Of a DNA stretch of 64,000 nt, positions 25,589 through 34,500 are shown piece by piece. The stretch covers positions 27 through 64,026 of the forward strand of contig NZ_JGZN01000011.1 in the NCBI RefSeq assembly GCF_000741715.1, in the 5' to 3' direction. Under the pieces are notes generated by a model. The model made no database searches. It had not been told where the DNA came from and saw only the letters and a program-made list of their open reading frames with translations. This DNA comes from Bifidobacterium saguini DSM 23967. Its GTDB lineage: Bacteria; Actinomycetota; Actinomycetes; Actinomycetales; Bifidobacteriaceae. The translations under genes were made by a program, and so were the position numbers. The first letter of the stretch is position 1. Each line of letters begins with the position of its first letter.

Positions 25589-26629
25589 CTACAGACGAAC
25601 AAGCTCGCCACCGTCCGCCGCCTGTTTGACGGCGTTCAGCACTTCCAATGTTTTAATCGCATCCTCAGGAGTGACCAGCGGCTCCTCCTCTGCACGAATC
25701 ACACGCTCGAAATGCTTCAGTTGCAAACGGTGCGGCAGTCCTTCGCGCACGCCCTGCACCTCGCATACGAACGGCTTGGTCCAATCGCTCACGCCACCGG
25801 CATGAGAGAACAGGTGCAAGCGCGGCAGGGAAAGCGAGGCCTTGGTGCCCATGATGTAGTAGGCGTCGGTGTCATATGGGGCAAAGAATGGATTCTCGCG
25901 CGCGGTGGATTCCCAATTCCACGGGCTGGCCGCCGAATCAGACAAGGTAATGGTACCCAATGTGCCGTTGGCGAATCGCACGGTGGCCACAGCGGAATCC
26001 TCCACTTCGAAGCCACGCGCCGAATTTGCGGACATGCCTTGGATTTCCACCGGCTCGCCGATGAGATAGCGCATGAGATCCACATCGTGCACCATGTTCA
26101 CCAGAATCGGTCCCGCGCCTTTTTGCCTGCGCCACGGAATGTCATAGTAGGTATCCGGCTTGTACAGGTTGTACAGGATTGCAACGGTCACGATTGTGCC
26201 GAGTGCACCAGATTCGATGATTTCCTTGGCACGGCGAACCTTGGGATTATGGCGGCGATGCTGGCCCACCAGCACCGGTACGCCGGAGGCACGTGCTTCG
26301 TCGGCAAACGCGCGGGCGTCATCCAAATCATCGCTGATCGGCTTCTCCACCAAGGTCGGAATGCCACGCTTTACGGTTTCGCGGGCCATCGGCACATGCA
26401 GATGGTTCGGGGATGCGATGACCACACCATCCAGTGCGGTGCATTCCAGCATTTCCTTATAATCAGCGAACCACGGCACTCCGGCATCCTTGGCCACTTG
26501 CTCGGTGGCGGGTACCGGATCGGCGATAGCCACCAATCGCGCGTCGGCATCGTCCTGAATGTAACGGATATGGTCGCGTCCCATAGCGCCTGCGCCAATA
26601 ACGGCCAGTCGAAGTTGTTCTGTCATCAT
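25589..26629 (-). CDS. Gfo/Idh/MocA-family oxidoreductase (346 aa)
   Basis: The N-terminal Rossmann motif AVIGAGAMGRDH binds NAD(P). The block VEKPISDD carries the family lysine-proline pair, and HDVDLMRYL lies in the C-terminal domain with its conserved histidine-aspartate. These enzymes oxidise or reduce sugars, inositols or sugar acids. The gene is last in an operon with an MFS carrier (21-base gap) and an SDR. AAGGAG precedes the tandem ATG ATG start. The three together look like uptake and two-step oxidation of one polyol or sugar-acid-like compound; the compound is unknown. Confidence 0.88.
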   Translation of the reverse strand: MMTEQLRLAVIGAGAMGRDHIRYIQDDADARLVAIADPVPATEQVAKDAGVPWFADYKEMLECTALDGVVIASPNHLHVPMARETVKRGIPTLVEKPISDDLDDARAFADEARASGVPVLVGQHRRHNPKVRRAKEIIESGALGTIVTVAILYNLYKPDTYYDIPWRRQKGAGPILVNMVHDVDLMRYLIGEPVEIQGMSANSARGFEVEDSAVATVRFANGTLGTITLSDSAASPWNWESTARENPFFAPYDTDAYYIMGTKASLSLPRLHLFSHAGGVSDWTKPFVCEVQGVREGLPHRLQLKHFERVIRAEEEPLVTPEDAIKTLEVLNAVKQAADGGELVRL

Positions 26630-26650
26630 TGCTCCTTAATTGACACTTCT

Positions 26651-27958
26651 TTACTTCCTCACCGGCATCATCGTGCCGGCTTTCTTAACGTGGGCGGCAA
26701 GCAGCAGCACAATCACCAAGCCAAGTACGGTGATGCCGGCAGCCGCATAGAACGCGATGCGGTATCCGTAAGCTTCGGAGTGCAGGCCGGTGGCTAAGCG
26801 GGGACCAATCCATGCGCCGAGCGCATAGCCGAGGAACATGATGCCGTAATTGACACCAAGATGCTTGGTACCGAAAGTTTCACCGGTCAACGGCGGATAG
26901 ATCACCAGCAGTGCGCCGAATGCGAAGCCGAGCACAATCACGCAGATCATGAAGAACACAGCGTTATAGGCGAACGACATGGCAATCATGGCGAGCGCGG
27001 TGACTACCAGCATGAGCGATAGGCATTTGAATGCGCCGAACTTGTCATACAGTGCACCGAACGTCAGGCGGCCTAGGAAATTGGAGATGGTGGAGATGGA
27101 TACAGCCATTGCGCCGAATGCGGCCGCGGTCATGGTACCCACAGCTCCAACATGCTCCTGTGAGATGGAGGAGACGGCACCCACGAGCATGGTGCCAGAG
27201 GATGCCGCCATAGCATAGACGGCGAGCAGAATGTAGAAGCGCGGCGAGGCGAGCATGGCTTTGAAATCAAAGCTTCCATCATCGCCGGCCTTGGTCGAAG
27301 CAGCAGCTGCCGGCTTGTCGGCGACTGGCGGCTCCCAACCCTTGGGGCGGTAGTCTGCCGGAGCTGGATGCACGAACAGCGAGCCCAAGGTGATGGTCAC
27401 CCAGAAGGTGACGCCGAGAATCTTCAGCGCATTGGATACGCCGAATGCACTGGACAGGGCGTTGGCCACCGGAGCAAGCGTAGCCGGTCCGATGGCAGCT
27501 GCGGCCAAGAGGATGCCGGATGCTTTGCCTCGAATATCCGGGAACCAGCGCTGTGCGGTGGTGAGCGCCGGGTTGTACACCAAACCGTTGCCCACAGCTG
27601 CAATCAAACCGTGGCAGATATACAGCATTGGCAGACTGTCGGCAATGCCGGTCAGGAACCAACCGAGACCGAAGACGAAACCGCCGACGAGCATGACTGT
27701 ACGCGGGCCGAATTTATCGGAGATGCGCCCGGAGAAGATGCCGGTGACGGCCATAACCGTCTGGAAAATAGAGTATGAGAGGCTGACTTCGGCGGGCGTC
27801 CACCCGTGTTGTTCGGAAAGCGGGTTCAGGAAGACACTGAACAGTGCAATGGAGGCCACGAAGAACATGACCACGAATGCGGCAGACAAGACGCCGTAAC
27901 GGTTGGGCTCATGTTTGGCAGCCGCATTGGAGCCGGAAACTGCTGTAAGGGAAGTCAT
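26651..27958 (-). CDS. MFS transporter, OFA/monocarboxylate-like (435 aa)
   Basis: About 12 hydrophobic segments; the loop after helix 2 reads SGRISDKFGPRTVML, the MFS signature. The central loop (about 205-230) is polar and Ala/Lys-rich. It belongs to the same broad carrier type as the MFS protein at 9885. It lies in the middle of an operon, 62 bases after the SDR gene and 21 bases before the Gfo/Idh gene, and so probably imports the substrate of these dehydrogenases. Confidence 0.85.
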   Translation of the reverse strand: MTSLTAVSGSNAAAKHEPNRYGVLSAAFVVMFFVASIALFSVFLNPLSEQHGWTPAEVSLSYSIFQTVMAVTGIFSGRISDKFGPRTVMLVGGFVFGLGWFLTGIADSLPMLYICHGLIAAVGNGLVYNPALTTAQRWFPDIRGKASGILLAAAAIGPATLAPVANALSSAFGVSNALKILGVTFWVTITLGSLFVHPAPADYRPKGWEPPVADKPAAAASTKAGDDGSFDFKAMLASPRFYILLAVYAMAASSGTMLVGAVSSISQEHVGAVGTMTAAAFGAMAVSISTISNFLGRLTFGALYDKFGAFKCLSLMLVVTALAMIAMSFAYNAVFFMICVIVLGFAFGALLVIYPPLTGETFGTKHLGVNYGIMFLGYALGAWIGPRLATGLHSEAYGYRIAFYAAAGITVLGLVIVLLLAAHVKKAGTMMPVRK

Positions 27959-28020
27959 TAAACAATCCTTTCTGCGCTGTGGTGGAATTGCGATCCAAGC
28001 GTTGACTTTGGTGGGGTGGA

Positions 28021-28875
28021 TTACAGCAGTCCGCGCTGCTTCAGGGAATTGATGGCGAACTGACGGCGGCCGCCCGGCTTGGGTGTGAGATCTCCCATCA
28101 TGAGATGGAATCCGCCGTCTACGCTGATTTCATCGCCGTTGACGAAGTCGGAGCGCTTGGATGCGAGGAACGCCACTGCATTGGCGATATCCTGAACTTC
28201 GCCGATACGGCGGGATGCAATCAATCGTTCGCGCTCTTCGGTCACCTTGGGGTCGGCGTAGAAGGATGCGCTCATCGGCGTTTTAACGAAGCATGGGCAT
28301 ACGCAGTTGGAACGAATGCCAAACGGTCCCCATTCCGCGGCGATCATTTTTGAGAGCATGCCAAGGCCGGCTTTGGCGCATGAATAGGCACCGGAGAAGG
28401 TTTCCGGCGAATGCGAGGCCACGGTAGAGATGTGCACAATGCGTCCGGTCTTATGCTCCAGCATCACTTTGCCGAAGGCTTGCGAAAGAATGAATGCACC
28501 AGTCAGATTCACATTGATGACATCCTTCCAATCGGAAAGCGGCAGATCTTCCAACGGAGCGAAACGCAGAATACCAACCGTATTGACGAGCACATCTACA
28601 GTGCCGAAATCCTCAACGACCTTATTTTTAAGAATCTCCACATCATCGGCATCGGAAACGTCGCAACCGTAGCCTCGCGCTTCAACACCATATTCGTCGG
28701 CAAGTTGCGCTGCATATGCGGCAGTATGTTCTTCGCTGATATCAACCAATGTCAATCGGGCTCCGGCGTGAGCCAGCTCGGCTGCAATAGCGGTACCCAT
28801 GCCGCCTACCGCTCCGATGACTACGCATACATCACCGGATAATCCCAGCCAACTATTGTCTTTGTGCTCCTCCAT
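28021..28875 (-). CDS. Short-chain dehydrogenase/reductase (284 aa)
   Basis: Classical SDR: nucleotide-binding VIGAVGGMGTA near residue 20, the NTVGI block at about 98, and the catalytic Ser150, Tyr164 and Lys168 (YSCAK). The C-terminus carries about 25 extra basic residues after the usual end (DGGFHLMMGDL). GGAGG stands directly before the ATG. First gene of the SDR-MFS-Gfo/Idh operon and divergent from a MerR regulator. It oxidises an alcohol group with NAD(P); the substrate is not readable. Confidence 0.9.
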   Translation of the reverse strand: MEEHKDNSWLGLSGDVCVVIGAVGGMGTAIAAELAHAGARLTLVDISEEHTAAYAAQLADEYGVEARGYGCDVSDADDVEILKNKVVEDFGTVDVLVNTVGILRFAPLEDLPLSDWKDVINVNLTGAFILSQAFGKVMLEHKTGRIVHISTVASHSPETFSGAYSCAKAGLGMLSKMIAAEWGPFGIRSNCVCPCFVKTPMSASFYADPKVTEERERLIASRRIGEVQDIANAVAFLASKRSDFVNGDEISVDGGFHLMMGDLTPKPGGRRQFAINSLKQRGLL

Positions 28876-29042
28876 GAGCGAACCTCCTGTGTTCGATCAC
28901 TGTTGTCAGCGCACGCCACCGTGCGCTTATGTGCCAGGCTCGGCCGCATCCTCATTGATACTGCCGGGCTTGGTAGCTGCGATGCTAAACTTTGCCCCGA
29001 GGGTAAGGTCAAATTCACAAGGGTGACAAAGGAGTGTCATCA

Positions 29043-29954
29043 ATGCGCGATGATGATGAGCTGCTGACCATCGGCGAAGTCTCCAAGCTTGATGGCACCA
29101 GCGCCAAAGCGTTGCGCTATTACGATGCACACGGCATTTTGACGCCTTTTGCAACCGACTCGCGTACTGGCTACCGGTATTACACGCCCGATCAGATGCT
29201 GGAAATGGATGTGATTCGACTGTGTCTGGACGCTGGCATGCCGTTGGAGTCTATTGAATCCTTCCGCGCGAAGGACGGCATGCTTGATTGGCGTGCGCTG
29301 ATGGAAACCGGGCGTGAACGGGTGGCACGGGAAATCACACGCTTGCGCACCTTGGAGACGAGCCTCAATGATTATTTGGGCGAAGTGACGCGTAAAGCTC
29401 GCACACCTGCCGATGGCATCGTATGCTCAGATCTGCCACCCACATGGATGCTAGGCAAGCCTTGGCCGTTTTTTGGCGGTTCATTCCAGTTGAAACCGTA
29501 TTTGAGGGCGATGACCGCGCTGCGTGCGGCCGTGCATGAGGCTGGATTGCCGAGGCTTTTGCGACGAGGCATTCTGGTGGACCTTTTGGAGCATAAGGCA
29601 TACGCCTATCAGCAGTTCGAAGCTGACGCTCCAGATGCATCCGCATCATCAAACTCATCGCATGATGGCCACAGCGTCTCCGCCACCGAATCGTGCGGTT
29701 CGGATAATGCCGTTGATTTCGAATTCGACTCTTCATTGACCGTTTTCCATCCCACGGGAGGGCCGGCAGAAGGTCAGGTCATCGAACGGGAATCCTTAAC
29801 CGCATGCTTCGATGAAGCGCTCACAATGGCCACGAAACTTGATTCCAATGAATGGCGGCATGTCACCATCTGCGAGATCTGGGGCAGTCATACGCCGGAA
29901 GGCTCAATGCGAGTACGCTACACCCGGCACCATTGCGATGCCGGGCGCATGTAG
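29043..29954 (+). CDS. MerR-family regulator with C-terminal effector domain (303 aa)
   Basis: The N-terminal winged helix reads LTIGEVSKLDGTSAKALRYYDAHGIL, and YRYYTPDQMLEMDVI follows, typical of MerR. A helical linker (about 85-115) leads into a GyrI/effector-like domain of about 185 residues, interrupted by a Ser/Asp-rich loop (about 190-225). The start at 29043 is chosen because AAGGAG stands 8 bases upstream. The gene is divergent from the SDR operon and convergent with the glutamate-cysteine ligase gene, with 9 bases between stops. Control of the SDR operon is likely from position only. Confidence 0.85.
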   Translation: MRDDDELLTIGEVSKLDGTSAKALRYYDAHGILTPFATDSRTGYRYYTPDQMLEMDVIRLCLDAGMPLESIESFRAKDGMLDWRALMETGRERVAREITRLRTLETSLNDYLGEVTRKARTPADGIVCSDLPPTWMLGKPWPFFGGSFQLKPYLRAMTALRAAVHEAGLPRLLRRGILVDLLEHKAYAYQQFEADAPDASASSNSSHDGHSVSATESCGSDNAVDFEFDSSLTVFHPTGGPAEGQVIERESLTACFDEALTMATKLDSNEWRHVTICEIWGSHTPEGSMRVRYTRHHCDAGRM

Positions 29955-29963
29955 GAATCCGTA

Positions 29964-31241
29964 TTACTCCTGGAAGACGTCCGGGTGATTCGGATCGCCG
30001 GGGATGTCCGCGAGCAGACCTTCGAGCCCCAGGAATTCCTTCCAGAATTCAAGCGGCTGGCCATACGGCGAAGCCTGACGACCGTGAGCTTGAATATTGG
30101 CCTTGGCCTCGTACACTTCTTCTTCGGTGATGCCGTCGAAGTAGCTTTCGAGTCGTTCACGGTTCTCCGGCACGTAGAACAGCGAGGAGACGATTTCCGT
30201 CAGACGTTCCGCACGCTCGATCGGCAGCGAGTCCCAGTGGCGCAGTTCCACGAAGTTCTTCAAGCGCACATCATTGAAGTGCGTGGAAATGATGTGGTTG
30301 ATCTCGTATGGGTTGAGCTCACGATCCGGGTACACGTCGCCGGCGTTCTCACGGAAGGCCGGACGATGCAGCTCTTTCGGGCTGGCTCCGGAAGCCACAG
30401 CTTCGGGTGTATGCGTCAAATCGGCGAACATCAATGGCGTGGAGAGCACATCAATCGCGTAATCCTCCCAGCCAAATCGCGGGTCAAAGAGCCCCGGAAT
30501 CACATTGGTGCGCTGGAAGTCAAGGTAGTCCCACATGCGCTGGCGCAGCAGCGGCCACGGGTTCGGTTCGCCTTCAAAGTATGGGGTATTGCGGAAGAAG
30601 TATGCCAAAATCGGGCCGATCACCGTGCCCAAACGCATCTTCTCGATGGCATCATGCTCATCCACAAAGTCGATGCTGACCTGCGTGGAGGCAGAGCAAC
30701 GCATCATGCATGGGCCGAACTGGCCAACGCGGCCTAGATAGTCGGTCATTGCATCGTAACGGTCCTTGGGATTCACCGGCACATCGGCGAAGCTTGACTT
30801 GGGCTGGTAGCCATAGTTGACCAAGCGGAAGTCGAGATCCTCCAGAATCGGATCTACTTCGCGGCGGAACTTGGTATACAGGGTAATCAGATCACTCGGC
30901 TTTTTCAGGATGCCGATGGAGGTTTCCACCTGGCCACCAGGCTCCAAAGAAACCGAGACCCCCGGGCGCCCCAGACCTACCAGATGACCGTTCTCCCAAT
31001 ACTCCTTCTCTTCGTCATAGTAAGGAGCGAGTCGTTTGAGCAGCGTCTCAATACCATTCGGCTCGTAATAGCTGACGGCGGTATCGCTGCCGTTATGCAC
31101 CGGCAGATGCTCGATTTCCACACCGAATCCACCCGTGCCTCGCTGGGCGCGGCCGCTTTCGAAGAACTTCAGCAGGCTTTCGACATGCTTGGGGTTCGGC
31201 TTGGCAAGCAAATGCGCATAACTAATCCTCGGAGTAACCAT
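29964..31241 (-). CDS. Glutamate-cysteine ligase, GCS2/EgtA-like (425 aa)
   Basis: Members join glutamate and cysteine to gamma-glutamylcysteine with ATP. Visible motifs are GVEIEHLPV near residue 40, VSLEPGGQVETS near 105 and the FGPCMMRCSASTQVSIDF block near 195, which form the active site of the plant-like GCS2 type. The start at 31241 (MVTPRISYAH) is used because the residues before it look non-coding; no strong ribosome site is seen. A glutathione synthetase gene is not in this window, so the product may be gamma-glutamylcysteine itself. Confidence 0.87.
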   Translation of the reverse strand: MVTPRISYAHLLAKPNPKHVESLLKFFESGRAQRGTGGFGVEIEHLPVHNGSDTAVSYYEPNGIETLLKRLAPYYDEEKEYWENGHLVGLGRPGVSVSLEPGGQVETSIGILKKPSDLITLYTKFRREVDPILEDLDFRLVNYGYQPKSSFADVPVNPKDRYDAMTDYLGRVGQFGPCMMRCSASTQVSIDFVDEHDAIEKMRLGTVIGPILAYFFRNTPYFEGEPNPWPLLRQRMWDYLDFQRTNVIPGLFDPRFGWEDYAIDVLSTPLMFADLTHTPEAVASGASPKELHRPAFRENAGDVYPDRELNPYEINHIISTHFNDVRLKNFVELRHWDSLPIERAERLTEIVSSLFYVPENRERLESYFDGITEEEVYEAKANIQAHGRQASPYGQPLEFWKEFLGLEGLLADIPGDPNHPDVFQE

Positions 31242-31572
31242 AATCGGTATGGTAAGCGAGACAGGCTCTGGCCGCGCCCGAATGCCCGCCAATCGGCTAT
31301 ATGAAAAACCGATAGCGAGCACTATGCAATTCGGCGGCGTTGAACCCACAACACCCCCGAAAATATCTCAATAGATTTTCCGCTATACTTACTACTTTGT
31401 AAAGTTTATTTACATATATCGGCAACGTAGCTGATTACGACGTCCCTGCATCACCTCTTTGTCCATCTCGATTACCCGCATCTCACACAGTAAGGAAGCT
31501 CCTATCACGCGGGCCACAGCAATGTTGCATTCGATCTACACGCAGAGGACGCCCACACGAAAGGAAGAAGAC
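31242..31572. promoter_or_regulatory. Divergent intergenic region between the ligase and lnbX-like genes
   Basis: 331 bases. An inverted repeat TGTAAA-GTTTA-TTTACA lies at 31398-31414 in an AT-rich stretch that also holds a TATACT box at 31383-31388; these are candidate promoter and operator parts for the lnbX-like gene. No other gene is seen. AAGGAAG stands just before the ATG at 31573. Confidence 0.5.
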
Positions 31573-34500
31573 ATGTCACTGCCCACTTCTGGGCATGGCC
31601 CTAAAACCATTGCGGCAGTAGTCGCTTTGGGAACTGCGCTCGCCTTCGCCACACCAACGGCGGCATTTGCGCAGCAAACCACCTCCACCAAGGATTCCTC
31701 CAAGGGCACCACCTACTACGTGTCATCCGAACACGGTAGCGACGACAATGCCGGCACCAGCCAGAAGAGCCCGTGGAAGACACTCAACAAAGTTAACGAA
31801 ATCGCTTCCGATCTTGAACCTGGCGACAGCGTTCTGCTGGAGTACGGTTCCGAGTTCAATGATCAATGGCTGCATATCCACGATACAGCCGGCACCCCGG
31901 ATGCTCCGATCACCATTTCCGCCTATGGCGATGAAGCTGAAGGCAAGCCGCTTATCGCCTCCAATGGCGTGGAAGGCAGCCAATGGTACCAGGATTACCG
32001 TGCGAACGTAGGCAACCATAAGACCCGAGGCACCGTATCCACAACGTTGCTGCTCAAGGACGTCTCATATATTACGGTCTCGAATCTGGAGATCACCAAC
32101 GATGATGAGAGCGTTTACGATCCCATCGATACCTGGCAGTGGACCGACACCGCCGACGCAGACGGCACGAGCCTTGACCGCAGCGCCGATCGTATGGATC
32201 GCACCGGTGTGGCCGGCATCGCCGAAAACGGCAGCACGATGAGCCACGTCACACTCGACAACCTCAACATCCACGACGTGGACGGCAACCTGTACAACAA
32301 GCACATGGCCAACGGTGGCATCTACTTCATGGCCCACCTGCCCAAAGAGCGCACTTCGGCCGCCGACGATGCATGGCTCAAGGAACATGTCTCTCGCTTC
32401 GATCACATCACCATTCGCAACAGCACCGTCAAGGATGTTGACCGTTGGGGCATCGCCGTGGGATACACCGCGTACCTCAACTACATCGATAAGTCGTCCA
32501 GGTGGCAGAACGACTTCGATTACGGCGACGGCACCATCGATGATGATCTGATCGCCAAATACGGCGCAACGAACGTGCTGATTGAAAACAACACGATCAT
32601 CGGCGCTGGCGGCGACGCCATCACCACCATGTACTGCGACCGTCCGGTCATTCAGCACAACGTCGGCGATCGCGTCTCCAAGCACATCAATTCGGTTGAT
32701 TACACGGCGAACGTGCTCAACAACACTGGTAACGCGGGCGTTGGCTATGGTCGAGTCGCTGCCGGCATCTGGCCGTGGCGTTGCAAGGATCCTGTGTTCC
32801 AGTACAACGAAGTGTACTCGAATCTCAACGCCGACCACGGCAATGGAGACGGCCAGGCATGGGATGCCGACTATGGCGACGGCACTCTGTACCAGTACAA
32901 CTATTCGTACGGCAACAGCTTCGCTTCGCTGATGATCTGCAACTGGAAGGCCGTCAACACGACGTTCCGCTACAACATCTCGCAAAACGATAAGCGTGGC
33001 GTGTTCGATCTGCCCTCCAACGGCCCGGGCAACCACATCTACAACAATACTGTTTACGTAGATGCCGATAGCCGCGTGCTGACCACCCGCTCCAATTCGC
33101 AGGCACAGTTCGAGAACAACATCTTCATCAACGCGACCGACGAGAAGAAGACCGAAGAGTGGAACATCGGCGGCTACTACGGTGGTCAGGTGTACGACAA
33201 CAACCTGTACGTCAACTATGCGAATACGCCGGCTTCCGACGCCAATGCCATTGTTGCCGATGATGTGGCCGACGTGCTCGAAGACGCTGGTTCCGCGCCG
33301 ACTGCCGCACAGGCTTCCGGTGCCGAATACTCCCGCAAGGGCAGCACTACCGTGTTCGATGGCTACAAGCCGACCACCAACTCCCCTGCGATCAACGCAG
33401 GCAAGGTTGTCTCCGATCTCAATGATTACGCAGTAGAGCATGATTTCTTCGGCAACACCATCAAGGGCAAGCCTGATCTGGGTGCCGTAGAAAGCGGCGT
33501 GGCCTCGGCCTCAATGACCTCTTCGAAGTACGAGACAACAACCGTTGACGGCACGAAGGTCATGTACGTGACCTTCACCGACAAAAATCCGGTGACCGTC
33601 AAGAAGCTGCTGTCCAACGTTTCCGCTGATACCGGTGCGGACAAGGCCGTCTACCGCAAGTCCACCGGAGTGCTCAAGCAACTGTTCTCTCTGCTGGCTG
33701 GTTCGGATGCGGCATTGACCAAGCTCGACAATAATGAAGCCATTCAGGAGGGCGATATTCTGCGCTTCTCTGTCGATGGTTCGACGGCAACCGATGACTA
33801 CACGATTGTGCAGCGCATCAACTGGGATTGGGTCGCCGATTACGAGCAGGGCACTGCCGACCATGATTGGAAGGCACAACGTCAGACCAGTGCAGGCGGC
33901 GCTTGGCAGACCATCACCACGTACGACAGTGACTGGCCGCAGACCAGCTACAACCAGTGGTATGGCGTGGGCTTGGATTACGACGCCTTCAACACCAATG
34001 GTCATAAGCTGCCGGCTTCCGATCAGCGTGGCTCCATCCACGGTCTTATTGCCGAGGATCCAGCCACTGCAGGCGGTGCTGCAATGGCTTGGAAGGCTCC
34101 GGAATCCGGCACGGTGAAGGTGTCCATCAAGGATGACGAACCGTATCTGCGCCAAACCGGCAACAATGGCAAGGCCATGACGTTGAAGCTCATGCATAAC
34201 GACAAGGAAATCTGCTCGGCCGACCTGACCGTCTCCAAGCAGCAGTCCACTGACTTCGCACAGTGCGTCGCACAGCATGGCACCATCACCGTCAATGAGG
34301 GCGATTGGATTCGCATCACCGCCGATGCCGAAACCGGCATGACAAAGTCGTCCGCGCATATCAGCCCTGTCATCTCCTATGAAGATGTTGAGCCACCTGC
34401 TGAAGCTGAAGCCAAGCAGTACACGGTTTCCTACGATTCCGTAGCGGCAACCGTGGGTGCCGAGGCCAAGGCAGTGGCCGCGTTCACCAAAGACGGCAAG

